Of a stretch of 64,000 nt of DNA, positions 20,059 through 30,149 are shown piece by piece; the first letter of the stretch is position 1; each line of letters begins with the position of its first letter. This DNA is from Polynucleobacter sp. MWH-Berg-3C6 (GTDB taxonomy: Bacteria; Pseudomonadota; Gammaproteobacteria; Burkholderiales; Burkholderiaceae). The notes beneath the pieces are model-generated. The model searched no databases, was not told the DNA's origin, and saw only the letters and a list, made by a program, of their open reading frames with translations. The position numbers were made by a program, and so were the translations under genes. The DNA lies in the NCBI RefSeq assembly GCF_018881855.1, contig NZ_JACVPN010000005.1, positions 124,001 through 188,000 of the forward strand, written 5' to 3'.

Positions 20059-21696
20059 CTACGTCAACTCAGCAGCCGCAAAAAGCTCCTTGGTATACAT
20101 CTGGCGCGGATGCTTAATCAGAGTTTCGGTATCCCCAAACTCCACTACCTTGCCCTCTTTGAGCACCATCACCTCATGGGACATTGCCCTGATGACAGCC
20201 AAATCATGACTGATCATCAAATAGGCTAAGTTGTACTTCTTTTGCAATTCGGTCAGCAAGGCTAGCACTTGTTTTTGTATCGAGACATCCAATGCAGAGG
20301 TAGGCTCATCCAGCACCAAAATTTGTGGGCGCAAGATGAGCGCTCTCGCAATCGCAATCCGCTGTCTCTGCCCACCAGAGAACTCATGTGGATAGCGTGT
20401 AAGCGCTGATCGATCGAGGCCAACCTCTTTCAAAATATCTACCACGCGATTTTCTCGTTCAGTTGCTGAGAGTTTTGGAAAGTGCACATCCAATCCTTCG
20501 GCCACAATCTGCATCACATTCATACGCGGTGAAAGCGATCCAAATGGATCCTGAAAAATGACTTGCAAGCTTGAGCGCATTGCACGACGCTCTACTGGTT
20601 TGAGTTTTTGCCAATCATTGCCGAGAACATCCACATCACCACTCACCTGTGCTGCAGAGTCACCCAACAAACCAAGAACCGCCATACCCAAGGTAGTCTT
20701 ACCAGAACCCGATTCACCAATCACGCCAATGGTTTGACCTTGCTTTAGAGAGAGGCTCACCTTTTTTAATACCTTATGGGGTGGCGCTTTTTTAAACCAA
20801 GAGATAGATTCTGAACTTGGATAAGCCACTGATAGCTCTTCTGTCTTCAGGAGTTCTGGTGCTAGCGGCATCACTGGGGCCAAGTCCCGCACCGGCTCAC
20901 TATTTACCAGCGCCTTGGTATAAGGATCGCTAGGTTGAGTAAAGACTTGTTTGGTTGGGCCCGACTCCATTAAGTTGCCTTGGTTTAATACTGCTACACG
21001 CTGGGCAAAGTGCTTTACTAAATTCAGATCATGCGTAATTAACAAGATGCCCATGCCACCCTGATCCTTAGACTCTTCTTGTAGCTCTTTCAGTAAATCC
21101 AAAATCTGTAGACGCAGGCTCACGTCTAGCGCAGTGGTCGGCTCATCTGCAATGAGCAAACGTGGCTTACATGCCAACGCCATCGCAATCATGGCGCGCT
21201 GTCTTTGACCGCCTGAGAGCTGGTGTGGATAGGAGTGGAAACGGCGCTCAGGCTCTGGAATGCCAGTCTTTTTCAGTAAATCAATCGCTGCATCAATGCA
21301 ATCTGCTTTAGACATTAAAGGCTGATAGATTTGTACTGCCTCAATGATTTGATTGCCAACTGTAAATAATGGGTTGAGGGCGGTCATCGGCTCCTGAAAG
21401 ACCATGGCAATTTCTCGACCACGAATTTCACGAATATCTTGAATGGGTAACGAGAGTAAATCGACTGTGCCCTGCCCGTCCTTTTGGTTCCACAGAATCC
21501 TTCCAGAAACTTTGGCGCCCTCTGGCTCAAGTCTTAAAGGGGCCAAGGCAGTAAGCGTCTTACCAGAGCCCGATTCACCTACTAATGCAACTCTCTCGCC
21601 AATGCCAATTTCTAAATCAAGATGGTTAACAGCAAACTTTTCACGGCGCCCCGCTCCAAATGAGATGGAGAAATCTTCATAGCGTAGCAAGCTCAT
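20059..21696 (-). CDS. yejF: Microcin C/oligopeptide ABC transporter, duplicated ATPase YejF
   Basis: A 545-residue protein with two fused ABC ATPase halves. Each has a Walker A (GESGSGKT near 39 and again near 327), signature (LSGGQRQR; FSGGQRQR) and Walker B (LLIADEPTTALD; ILVLDEPTSALD), plus the oligopeptide-type C-terminal extension DPYTKALVNSEP after the first half. It powers import by YejBE. The ATG overlaps the yejE stop by four bases, and it is last in yejA-yejB-yejE-yejF. Confidence 0.95.
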   Translation of the reverse strand: MSLLRYEDFSISFGAGRREKFAVNHLDLEIGIGERVALVGESGSGKTLTALAPLRLEPEGAKVSGRILWNQKDGQGTVDLLSLPIQDIREIRGREIAMVFQEPMTALNPLFTVGNQIIEAVQIYQPLMSKADCIDAAIDLLKKTGIPEPERRFHSYPHQLSGGQRQRAMIAMALACKPRLLIADEPTTALDVSLRLQILDLLKELQEESKDQGGMGILLITHDLNLVKHFAQRVAVLNQGNLMESGPTKQVFTQPSDPYTKALVNSEPVRDLAPVMPLAPELLKTEELSVAYPSSESISWFKKAPPHKVLKKVSLSLKQGQTIGVIGESGSGKTTLGMAVLGLLGDSAAQVSGDVDVLGNDWQKLKPVERRAMRSSLQVIFQDPFGSLSPRMNVMQIVAEGLDVHFPKLSATERENRVVDILKEVGLDRSALTRYPHEFSGGQRQRIAIARALILRPQILVLDEPTSALDVSIQKQVLALLTELQKKYNLAYLMISHDLAVIRAMSHEVMVLKEGKVVEFGDTETLIKHPRQMYTKELFAAAELT

Positions 21697-22718
21697 GAAC
21701 GACCTCCATTCATGGCGCCAGATTTACGAGAATCAAACGCATCACGTAAAGCTTCGCCCATAAAAGTGAGCAAGAGCAAAGTAGCTACTAAGACCACAAA
21801 GGTCGATAGTGAAATCCACCAGGCATCCAAGTTGCCCTTACCCTGAGAGAGAAGCTCGCCCAGGCTTGGGGTGCCAGGAGGCACACCAAGACCCAAGAAG
21901 TCCAAACTCGTCAGCGACAAAATCGCTGCGCTCATGCGAAACGGTAAAAAGGTGATTACTGGAGTCAAACTGTTGGGCAGAATATGACGCCACATGATTT
22001 GCACATTGGTTAATCCTAGTGCTCGCGCTGCACGGACGTACTCCAAGGCGCGATTGCGAAAAAATTCTGCACGTACGTAATCCGATAAGCCCATCCATCC
22101 AAAAGCTGCCAAGAGGATGATCAAGAGAGAAACGCTGGGATTAAAGATCGAAGCAAAAATAATCAATAGATATAACTCTGGCATTGCTGACCAAATCTCT
22201 ATTAGCCTTTGTGAAACCAAATCGAATTTACCGCCAAAGAATCCCATGAGAGATCCTGTGATGATGCCCACCGTCACACCTACGATAGTGAGAGCCAAAC
22301 CAAACAAAATGGATAAGCGGAAACCATAAATCAGACGTGCCAAGACATCGCGCCCACGATCATCAGTGCCTAACCAGTTTTCCCAGGAGGGTGGTGCAGG
22401 ATTGGGAACTTGAGAGAAGTAATTGAGAGTCTCGTAGCTATAGTGAACCGGCGGATAGATTGCCCAATTACCATTGCTCGTAATGTTGTGACGAATATCG
22501 GGATCCAAGAAGTCTGTTGGAGTTGAGAAGTCCCCACCAAATATAGTTTCTGCGTGGTTCTTAGCAATCGGAAAATAAAATTGTCCGTCGTAGCGCACAA
22601 CTAAAGGCTTGTCATTCGCAATCAGCTCGGCGCACATCGATAAGCCAAACAGGACCATGAAGATCCAAAGACTCGCGTAACCCACTCGACTGTGCTTGAA
22701 GCGCTGCCAACGACTCAT
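21693..22718 (-). CDS. yejE: Microcin C/oligopeptide ABC transporter permease YejE
   Basis: A 341-residue inner-membrane permease of the DppC/OppC class. A first membrane helix (about 14-32), a periplasmic region, then a binding-protein-dependent transport domain with the EAA loop EYVRAARALGLTNVQIMWRHILPN. NWLGTDDRGRDVLARLIYG is a strong family mark. ATGA overlaps at both ends couple it to yejB and yejF. Confidence 0.94.
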   Translation of the reverse strand: MSRWQRFKHSRVGYASLWIFMVLFGLSMCAELIANDKPLVVRYDGQFYFPIAKNHAETIFGGDFSTPTDFLDPDIRHNITSNGNWAIYPPVHYSYETLNYFSQVPNPAPPSWENWLGTDDRGRDVLARLIYGFRLSILFGLALTIVGVTVGIITGSLMGFFGGKFDLVSQRLIEIWSAMPELYLLIIFASIFNPSVSLLIILLAAFGWMGLSDYVRAEFFRNRALEYVRAARALGLTNVQIMWRHILPNSLTPVITFLPFRMSAAILSLTSLDFLGLGVPPGTPSLGELLSQGKGNLDAWWISLSTFVVLVATLLLLTFMGEALRDAFDSRKSGAMNGGRS

Positions 22719-23791
22719 GAGCCACCTCCAGCACCAAACTGAATACGAGGATCAATATAAACGTAGCAAAGATCCGAAATGAGTTTGGTAAACAAGCCAA
22801 TCAAAGTAAACAAATATAAGGTGCCAAATACTACTGGGTAATCCCTGCGCATTACAGACTCATAGGAGAGTAAACCGAGTCCATCCAATGAAAAGAGCGT
22901 CTCAATCAAGAGCGAACCCGTAAAGAATGCGCCAATAAATGCCGCAGGAAAGCCAGTCACAAGTGGCAATAGCGCATTTCGGAATACATGCTTCCACAGA
23001 ACTTGTTTTTCAGTGAGCCCCTTTGCTCTCGCGGTCAACACATACTGCTTACGAATCTCTTCTAAGAAAGAGTTCTTAGTTAGCATAGTGATGACGGCAA
23101 AACTACCTAGCACAGAGGCAGTAATGGGCAGAACCAAATGCCACAAATAGTCCATTACCTTGCCGATCAAACTCAAATCACTCCAATTGTCTGAAGTTAA
23201 TCCTCGCAGAGGAAATATTTGCAAGAAGCTACCACCACCAAAGATGACCAGCAACAAAACCCCTAAGACAAATCCCGGAATGGCGTAACCCACCAAAATG
23301 ATGCTGCTTGTCACAGTATCAAAACGAGAGCCATCACGCACCGCTTTTGCAATGCCTAGCGGAATCGAAACCAAATACGTAATGAAGAAAGTCCATAAAC
23401 CAATACTGATGGATACCGGAAGTTTTGAGACCACCAATCCCCAGACGCTTTGATGTTGGTAATAGCTTTGACCTAAATCGAAGCGAGCAAAGCGTCCTAG
23501 CATCATGAAGTAACGCTCTAAAGGTGGCTTATCAAATCCGTACAGTGCTTTCACTTCCTCTAAACGTTGTGCATCTATACCTTGACGGCCACGATAAGTA
23601 GCACCAGCCCCAGAAGATTCGGAACCACCTACTGCAGCATCCCCTTTGCCCTTGAGCTCCAACACCATTTGCTCGACTGGGCCACCCGGCACAAACTGCA
23701 CTACCGCAAAGGTCAGGGTCAATACACCCAATAGGGTTGGGATCATGAGCAGCAAGCGTTTAAAAATATAGGTGCGCATTTGTGCTTGCAT
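22715..23791 (-). CDS. yejB: Microcin C/oligopeptide ABC transporter permease YejB
   Basis: A 358-residue inner-membrane permease of the DppB/OppB class. The N-terminus RTYIFKRLLLMIPTLLGVLT is typical, and the EAA loop is YVLTARAKGLTEKQVLWKHVFRNALLP. Its ATG shares one base with the yejA stop (TAATG) and it overlaps yejE by four bases. Confidence 0.94.
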   Translation of the reverse strand: MQAQMRTYIFKRLLLMIPTLLGVLTLTFAVVQFVPGGPVEQMVLELKGKGDAAVGGSESSGAGATYRGRQGIDAQRLEEVKALYGFDKPPLERYFMMLGRFARFDLGQSYYQHQSVWGLVVSKLPVSISIGLWTFFITYLVSIPLGIAKAVRDGSRFDTVTSSIILVGYAIPGFVLGVLLLVIFGGGSFLQIFPLRGLTSDNWSDLSLIGKVMDYLWHLVLPITASVLGSFAVITMLTKNSFLEEIRKQYVLTARAKGLTEKQVLWKHVFRNALLPLVTGFPAAFIGAFFTGSLLIETLFSLDGLGLLSYESVMRRDYPVVFGTLYLFTLIGLFTKLISDLCYVYIDPRIQFGAGGGS

Positions 23792-25659
23792 TATTTAGCC
23801 TCTTCTTTCCACCAGTTTTGCATAATCCAAGGCTCAGCTTGGTAGTACAAAGGTGGCTCTGGATAACGCATCTCTTTACGGAAGGCTACACGATGGGTTG
23901 GGTTGTACCACTGAGGAATAACGTAATAGCTATTCCAGAGAACACGATCCAGTGCCCTACAAGCAGCGCGTAACTCTTCTCGATTTTGAGCTTTAGTAAT
24001 TTCTTCCACTAAAGCATCGACAACAGGAGACCGGATGCCGATGATGTTGTCTGAGCCCTTTTCCTTAGCAGCCTGACTACCGAATCGATCCCACAATTCA
24101 TTACCTGGATTTTGTGAGTCTGGAAAACGCGTTGTCGTCATGTCAAAGTCGTATTCATCCATGCGCTTTTGATACAAAGCAAAATCACTCGTACGAATAT
24201 CTAGCTTGATACCTAACTTTTCTAAGTTACGACTGTAAGCGGAAATCACTCTCAGAAAGAATCCGCCGTTTTCTACCATCTCCATCCGGAAAGGCTCGCC
24301 CCTTTCATTTCGCAGCGCGCCATCACGGTACTGCCAACCCGCATGCATTAATAGTTCGCGGGCTTTCTTGAGATTCTGACGTAGGCTATCCGGCGACTTG
24401 GTTGAAGGCGGCGGCGGCATAGGACCAAAGACTGCATCAGGTACCCATTGCGGATATTTAGCCTTAAGGGGTCTCAGTAGTTTCAACTCAGCTTCTGTAG
24501 GTTTGCGTGGGCCATCAAAGTTAGCACTCAGATCACTATTAGTGAAGTAGCTATTAATACGGCCATATTGATCAAAAAATATTTGGCGATTGAGCCATTC
24601 GAAATCCAAAGCCAAACCCAATGCTTGACGAACACGCGGATCCTGAAAAATCGGTTTGCGCACATTCATGGCAAAACCTTGCATACCAGCACCGTTGTGA
24701 TTGATGAAGGCTTTTCTTAAAAGCGTTCCATTATCAAACTTAGAACCTACGTAACCCTTCGCCCAAATCTTGGCACGGTACTCCACAATCGCATCAAACT
24801 CCCCCGCTTTAAATGCTTCGAGGCGAACTGCATCATCGCTATACAGTTTGTAGAGCACACGATCAAAGTTATAAAAACCTACCCGCACATTCAGTGGCTT
24901 ACTTAATTGGTCGGCCCAGTATTGGGGGTTACGCTTGTAGACAATCGACTTACCAGCTTTAAAAGACTCAATCAGGTAGGGACCGCTACCAACCGGGGCT
25001 TCAAAGGCAATCTTCTCAAACGGAACGATGGTGCCGTCAGGCTTCTTTCCCCAGTTACGAGAAAAGATTGGGAGCGTTCCTGCCAAGATCGGTAGTTCAG
25101 CATTATTGTTTTTGAAATCAAAACGCACTACTCGATCAGAAAGTACAACAGCTTCTTTAATATCTGCAAAGGTAGTTTTGTAACGTGGATGTGCTTTACC
25201 ACTCATCAAAACATCAAAACTGTGTTTGACATCAGCTGCTAATACCGGGGTGCCATCCGAAAACTTGGCTTCTGGACGTATGCGAAACGTTACCGACTTA
25301 TGGTCTGGGGCAACTGCGATATCTTCAGCAAGCAAACCATAAATACTAGAGACCTCATCCGCACTTCCTTCAGCCAAAGATTCAAACATCAAATCAATAC
25401 CGGGAGCAGTGACACCTCGGAGCGTAAATGGATTGAACTTATCAAAACTCGTTCTTTGGCCTGGATTAGGCAAAGTCAGGGTACCGCCCCTGGGAGCATT
25501 CGGGTTCACATAATCAAAATGGGCAAATCCATCCGCATATTTCGGTTTACCGTACTGGGAAATTCCCTGGGCTGACTGCGCTGTATTGGCCCCAAGCCCT
25601 ACTAGCGTGGCTAGTAGCAAGAAATGGGCAAGTTGGCGAATGGGGTTTAGGGTGGGCAT
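23791..25659 (-). CDS. yejA: Extracellular solute-binding protein YejA
   Basis: A 622-residue periplasmic binding protein, SBP family 5, with a cleavable signal (about 1-29, ending near TAQS). YVNPNAPRGGTLTL and the stretch beginning RGVTAPGIDLMFESLAEGS fit YejA-type receptors for peptides and microcin C-like compounds. It is the first gene of yejABEF and is divergent from fabI across 50 bp, which must hold both promoters. Confidence 0.94.
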   Translation of the reverse strand: MPTLNPIRQLAHFLLLATLVGLGANTAQSAQGISQYGKPKYADGFAHFDYVNPNAPRGGTLTLPNPGQRTSFDKFNPFTLRGVTAPGIDLMFESLAEGSADEVSSIYGLLAEDIAVAPDHKSVTFRIRPEAKFSDGTPVLAADVKHSFDVLMSGKAHPRYKTTFADIKEAVVLSDRVVRFDFKNNNAELPILAGTLPIFSRNWGKKPDGTIVPFEKIAFEAPVGSGPYLIESFKAGKSIVYKRNPQYWADQLSKPLNVRVGFYNFDRVLYKLYSDDAVRLEAFKAGEFDAIVEYRAKIWAKGYVGSKFDNGTLLRKAFINHNGAGMQGFAMNVRKPIFQDPRVRQALGLALDFEWLNRQIFFDQYGRINSYFTNSDLSANFDGPRKPTEAELKLLRPLKAKYPQWVPDAVFGPMPPPPSTKSPDSLRQNLKKARELLMHAGWQYRDGALRNERGEPFRMEMVENGGFFLRVISAYSRNLEKLGIKLDIRTSDFALYQKRMDEYDFDMTTTRFPDSQNPGNELWDRFGSQAAKEKGSDNIIGIRSPVVDALVEEITKAQNREELRAACRALDRVLWNSYYVIPQWYNPTHRVAFRKEMRYPEPPLYYQAEPWIMQNWWKEEAK

Positions 25660-25709
25660 ATATGCAACAATTGTAGATAGCTAATCATATTTGAAGCAAA
25701 GGACACAAC

Positions 25710-26495
25710 ATGGGCTTTCTCTCCGGCAAAAAAATCCTCATTACCGGCCTTCTCTCTAACCGCTCTATAGCCTATGGTATCGCCAAGGCATGCCACCGTG
25801 AAGGCGCAGAATTGGCCTTTACCTACGTAGGTGAGCGCTTTAAGGACCGGATTGTCGATTTCGCAAAAGAATTCAATACCGAACTCATTTTTGACTGTGA
25901 TGTCGGTAGCGACGAGCAAATTTCAGCCCTCTTTAAGGATTTAGCCAAATCTTGGCCTCAATTTGATGGCTTTGTTCATGCGATTGGTTTTGCCCCAAGA
26001 GAAGCGATTGCTGGCGACTTCTTAGAAGGCCTCTCTCGTGAGGGCTTCAAAATTGCACACGATATCTCTGCATATAGTTTTCCAGCAATGGCAAAAGAAG
26101 CATTGCCGATGTTGCGTGATAAATCCTCATTACTCACATTGACTTATTTAGGCTCAATGAAGAATGTTCCAAACTACAACACCATGGGTTTGGCAAAAGC
26201 TTCCCTGGAAGCATCTGTGCGCTACCTCGCTGGATCAGTTGGCCCTAAAGGTATTCGTGCGAACGGCATCTCTGCTGGCCCGATTAAAACTTTAGCCGCT
26301 TCTGGCATCAAAGGCTTTGGCAAAATTTTAGAAGCTGTAGAGCAAACTGCTCCTCTGCGCCGCAACGTGACGATTGATGACGTTGGTAATACTGCTGCGT
26401 TCTTGTTATCCGATTTAGCCAACGGCATTACCGCTGAAATCATTTACGTCGATAACGGCTTTAGCCAAGTCATTGGCGGAATGGAAGACGCTTGA
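25710..26495 (+). CDS. fabI: NADH-dependent enoyl-ACP reductase FabI
   Basis: Catalyses the last step of each fatty-acid elongation cycle. The 261 residues start with the FabI-type [24 protein letters not shown] nucleotide site. The catalytic Tyr-x6-Lys is seen in [14 protein letters not shown] and an earlier Tyr in [12 protein letters not shown]. The SD AAAGGA lies 8 bp before ATG. chrA follows with a TTGA overlap. FabI is the target of triclosan and isoniazid-type inhibitors. Confidence 0.96.
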   Translation: MGFLSGKKILITGLLSNRSIAYGIAKACHREGAELAFTYVGERFKDRIVDFAKEFNTELIFDCDVGSDEQISALFKDLAKSWPQFDGFVHAIGFAPREAIAGDFLEGLSREGFKIAHDISAYSFPAMAKEALPMLRDKSSLLTLTYLGSMKNVPNYNTMGLAKASLEASVRYLAGSVGPKGIRANGISAGPIKTLAASGIKGFGKILEAVEQTAPLRRNVTIDDVGNTAAFLLSDLANGITAEIIYVDNGFSQVIGGMEDA

Positions 26496-27820
26496 GCGTT
26501 CCACTCAGTGAGGCCCTGAAGTTTTGGGCCAAACTCGGCTTTATTAGTTTTGGTGGGCCAGCGGGACAAATCGCTGTCCTGCACCAAGAGTTAGTTGAGA
26601 AGCGTCGCTGGATTTCTGAGCGGCGCTTTTTACATGCGCTCAACTATTGCATGCTCCTGCCTGGACCCGAAGCCCAACAGCTAGTTACCTATATCGGCTG
26701 GCTGATGCATCGTAGCTGGGGTGGCGTTCTGGCGGGCGCCCTCTTTGTCTTGCCGTCACTGTTTATTTTGATTGCGCTATCGTGGATTTACATTACTTTC
26801 GGACAAGTGCCTTGGATCGCCGCAATCTTCTTTGGCATTAAGCCTGCAGTAGTTGCCATTGTTTTGCATGCCGCTGTACGCATTGGTAAACGCACCCTTC
26901 ACAACCAAGCATTAAAGTGGATTGCGCTAGCTTCTTTTTTAGCCATCTTCATTTTAAATTTAGCCTTTCCGATAATTGTCTTAATTGCCGCAGCAATTGG
27001 TTACTGGGGAGGCAAGCGCTATCCCGAATATTTTCAGCAAACAGGTTCACACGGCAATTCCAAAGCGAGCAATTACGGTAGCGCCATCATTGATGACAAT
27101 AGTCCCACTCCTATACATGCTCAATTTAATCTTCAGAAGACGATTAAACATAGTGCGATTGCATTGAGCTTTTGGCTATTGCCAATTGCAGGATTGATTG
27201 CAATCTTTGGTTGGAAAACACTCTATCCTCAAATTGCTTGGTTCTTTACTAAGGCCGCCCTCCTGACTTTTGGTGGAGCTTATGCTGTACTGCCTTATGT
27301 CTATCAAGGTGCCGTAGATCATTTTCATTGGCTCAGCGCCAATCAAATGATTGATGGTTTAGCGCTTGGAGAAACTACGCCTGGACCACTCATCATGGTG
27401 GTTGCCTTTGTTGGGTACTTAGCGGGCCATATCCAACATTTGATTGGTAATAGCAGTCCATTTTGGTTTGGCGTACTTGGCGCTTGCGTTGCCACTTGGT
27501 TTACTTTTTTGCCATCCTTCTTTTTTATCCTGGTGGGTGGGCCACTCATTGAATCTACTCATGGCAAGCTTGGGTTTACTGCACCCCTCACAGCGATCAC
27601 TGCTGCAGTCGTTGGCGTCATCGCCAATTTAGGACTCTTCTTTGCCTATCACGTGTTTTTACCAAGCGGCTTAGGATCTTCAGTCTCTTGGATTTCAATC
27701 GTAATCTGCATATTGGCTGGCTTGGCACTCTTTAAATACCAAAAAGGGGTAATTACGGTGCTGGGAGGGTCTGCATTTGCTGGACTTCTTGCCTATCTGG
27801 CAGCGGTCTTAATGGGCTAA
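26492..27820 (+). CDS. chrA: ChrA-family chromate transporter, two-domain form
   Basis: A 442-residue inner-membrane protein with two homologous CHR domains, as in long-chain ChrA. The first has [21 protein letters not shown] and [20 protein letters not shown]; the second repeats the pattern in [19 protein letters not shown] and [15 protein letters not shown]. It exports chromate, probably by proton-linked transport. The start is a TTG at 26492 overlapping the fabI TGA; no better start is seen close by. Hydrophobic segments span most of its length. Confidence 0.9.
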   Translation: MSVPLSEALKFWAKLGFISFGGPAGQIAVLHQELVEKRRWISERRFLHALNYCMLLPGPEAQQLVTYIGWLMHRSWGGVLAGALFVLPSLFILIALSWIYITFGQVPWIAAIFFGIKPAVVAIVLHAAVRIGKRTLHNQALKWIALASFLAIFILNLAFPIIVLIAAAIGYWGGKRYPEYFQQTGSHGNSKASNYGSAIIDDNSPTPIHAQFNLQKTIKHSAIALSFWLLPIAGLIAIFGWKTLYPQIAWFFTKAALLTFGGAYAVLPYVYQGAVDHFHWLSANQMIDGLALGETTPGPLIMVVAFVGYLAGHIQHLIGNSSPFWFGVLGACVATWFTFLPSFFFILVGGPLIESTHGKLGFTAPLTAITAAVVGVIANLGLFFAYHVFLPSGLGSSVSWISIVICILAGLALFKYQKGVITVLGGSAFAGLLAYLAAVLMG

Positions 27821-27851
27821 GCTTTTCCCCAAGGTTGGCATAATGGAAGTT

Positions 27852-28727
27852 ATGCGAATCGAACCTCAAACCATCACCCACTTACAAGAATGGCTTGGTA
27901 AAACCGAGTCTTTTCAGGATGCCGTTACGGCTGCCCCCATCCGCGCCTTATCGGCAACCTTAAATCGCGATGATCCAGCGCCCAGCAAAGGCACTTTCCT
28001 TCCTGAACTCTGGCACTGGCTCTATTTTTTACCCCATGCACCTCAATCTGAAATTGGTCCTGATGGTCACCCTAAGCGTGGTGGATTTCTTCCGCCTGTT
28101 CCTCTGCCGCGTCGTATGTGGGCAGGTAGTCGTATTCAATGGCTGGCACCGCTATCCGTTGGCGATGAGATTGAACGCGTTTCGAAAATTGAATCTGTTA
28201 CGCATAAAGCAGGTCGCACTGGCGATTTGATTTTTGTATTGGTTAAACATGAGATCTCCAATCAAAATGGTCTTGCGATTATTGAAGAGCATGACATTGT
28301 CTATCGTGATGCGCCAGGACCGGATGACAAACCAGTTGCTCCTACTCCTGCCCCAACCGATGCGAAGTGGACAAAAACGATTACACCTGATGATGTCCTG
28401 CTCTTTCGCTACTCTGCACTCACTTTTAACGGCCACCGCATTCACTACGATCGCAAATACGTTACTGAGGTAGAAGGTTATCCAGGATTGATTGTGCATG
28501 GTCCTTTGATTGCCACCCTGCTAGTAGATTTAGTTCGTCAAAGTATTCCTGGTTGCAAGCTCAAGAGTTTTGAGTTCCGTGCAATTCGCCCAACCTTTGA
28601 CATCAATATCTTTAAAGTGTCTGCTAAACCGGATTTAGAAAAAGATCCAAGCGGTAAAACAATTGCGATTTGGGCACAAGATCATGAAGGCTGGCTCACC
28701 ATGCAAGCTACCGCTGTTTTGGCTTAA
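27852..28727 (+). CDS. MaoC/FAS1-type acyl-CoA hydratase (mesaconyl-C4-CoA hydratase-like)
   Basis: About 291 residues in a tandem hotdog arrangement: an N-terminal FAS1-like dehydratase domain, then a MaoC-type C-terminal domain with RYSALTFNGHRIHYDRKYVTEVEGYPGLIVHGPL, which carries the expected His/Asp hydratase residues. Mesaconyl-C4-CoA hydratases and HTD2-like proteins have this build. The start at 27852 is preferred over 27843 because GGAAG lies 5 bp before it. The next genes are MmgE/PrpD and a CitE-like lyase, which supports a role in C5-dicarboxyl-CoA turnover. The substrate is inferred. Confidence 0.78.
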   Translation: MRIEPQTITHLQEWLGKTESFQDAVTAAPIRALSATLNRDDPAPSKGTFLPELWHWLYFLPHAPQSEIGPDGHPKRGGFLPPVPLPRRMWAGSRIQWLAPLSVGDEIERVSKIESVTHKAGRTGDLIFVLVKHEISNQNGLAIIEEHDIVYRDAPGPDDKPVAPTPAPTDAKWTKTITPDDVLLFRYSALTFNGHRIHYDRKYVTEVEGYPGLIVHGPLIATLLVDLVRQSIPGCKLKSFEFRAIRPTFDINIFKVSAKPDLEKDPSGKTIAIWAQDHEGWLTMQATAVLA

Positions 28728-28757
28728 TGCACTAGCCCCAACTAAAAGGATATTTTT

Positions 28758-30134
28758 ATGAGCACAGAACACTTATCGCTTGAACTTGCTAGCTTTGCTG
28801 CCAATTTAAAGGCGAGCGACATTCCAAGCGACGTGATGAGCCGTGCCGAAGATTTGTTGGTAGATTGGTTTGGCTCTGCAATCGCTGGCAAAGGCTCGCG
28901 TCCTGTTGAAACCATTACCCAATTTGCGCAAACCATGGGTGGTTTTGATAGCACCCATTCTGGCCCCTCAGAAATTCTAATCTCCCGTAAAACTTCGAGC
29001 CCCTTTTTAGCAGCAATGGCTAATGCAGCCGCCTCTCATGTGGCTGAGCAAGATGATGTGCATAACGGTTCCGTATTTCATCCAGCCACCGTAGCATTTC
29101 CACCTGCTTTAGCTTGTGCACAAGCAATCGGCGCCTCTGGCGAAGAACTTTTAGTGGCATCAGTAGCGGGATACGAAGTTGGTATTCGGGTTGGTGAATT
29201 TTTGGGTCGTTCCCATTACAAAGTTTTCCATACCACCGGTACTGCAGGCACGATTGCCGCTGCAGCCGCTGTTGGTCGACTGTTAAAACTGTCACCCGCA
29301 CAAATGTTGCATGCCTTTGGTTCGGCTGGCACGCAATCTGCCGGACTTTGGGAATTTTTGCGCGATGCCGCGGACTCCAAACAATTGCATACAGCCCATG
29401 CTGCGGCAACCGGCCTAATGTCAGCATACATTGCCCAAGCAGGGTTTACTGGCGCTGAGCATATTCTTGAAGGCAAGCAAGGTTTAGCCGCTGGCATGTC
29501 CAGTGATGCAGCTCCAAGCAAACTGGTTGATCGATTGGGCACTCGTTGGGCTTTAGCAGAAACCAGTTTTAAGTTTCATGCTTCCTGTCGCCACACCCAC
29601 CCAGCTGCAGATGCGCTATTGCAAGTGATGTTAGCTAACAAACTCAAACCTAGTGATATTGCCAAAGTAGAAACCTTAGTGCATCAAGGTGCGATTGATG
29701 TGTTGGGCCCTGTAACAAATCCTGCCACTGTGCATCAATCCAAATTTTCGATGGGCACTGTTCTTGCACTGGTTGCCCACTATCAATTTGCCGGCCTTCA
29801 AGAATTTGATGAGCACTTTAAGGATGATGCCATCTGCTTATTCCGTGATCGCGTGACCATGACTCTGGATCCTGAAGTCGATGGCGCCTACCCACAGCGC
29901 TGGATTGGTAAAGTCAAAGTGCATCTCAATAACGGACAAATTTTGGATGGGCGTGTTGATGAGCCCAAAGGCGACCCTGGAAATACCTTAAGTCGTGCTG
30001 AGATTACCGACAAGGCAATGCGCCTTGCTGCTTTTAGCAAAGGTGCAAGCCCTGCAGAGATGAGTAAAGCAATTGATTTCTTGTGGAATATCCGCAAACA
30101 GGCCAAGATAGGCACTCTACTTCCTAGTAATTAA
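28758..30134 (+). CDS. MmgE/PrpD-family protein
   Basis: A 458-residue protein of the family that includes 2-methylcitrate dehydratase and cis-aconitate decarboxylase. Visible marks are DLLVDWFGSAIAG, HVAEQDDVHNGSVFHPA, and FKFHASCRHTHPAADALL. The exact reaction cannot be fixed from sequence. It lies 30 bp after the MaoC-type hydratase and 15 bp before the CitE-like lyase, suggesting one catabolic unit that handles a tricarboxylate or C5 dicarboxylate. Confidence 0.87.
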   Translation: MSTEHLSLELASFAANLKASDIPSDVMSRAEDLLVDWFGSAIAGKGSRPVETITQFAQTMGGFDSTHSGPSEILISRKTSSPFLAAMANAAASHVAEQDDVHNGSVFHPATVAFPPALACAQAIGASGEELLVASVAGYEVGIRVGEFLGRSHYKVFHTTGTAGTIAAAAAVGRLLKLSPAQMLHAFGSAGTQSAGLWEFLRDAADSKQLHTAHAAATGLMSAYIAQAGFTGAEHILEGKQGLAAGMSSDAAPSKLVDRLGTRWALAETSFKFHASCRHTHPAADALLQVMLANKLKPSDIAKVETLVHQGAIDVLGPVTNPATVHQSKFSMGTVLALVAHYQFAGLQEFDEHFKDDAICLFRDRVTMTLDPEVDGAYPQRWIGKVKVHLNNGQILDGRVDEPKGDPGNTLSRAEITDKAMRLAAFSKGASPAEMSKAIDFLWNIRKQAKIGTLLPSN

Positions 30135-30149
30135 TCCACTACACCCCCT

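Noticed and set aside
28152..28499. Minus-strand frame opposite the MaoC-type gene
   Set aside because: Shadow of a clear coding gene with conserved motifs on the plus strand.
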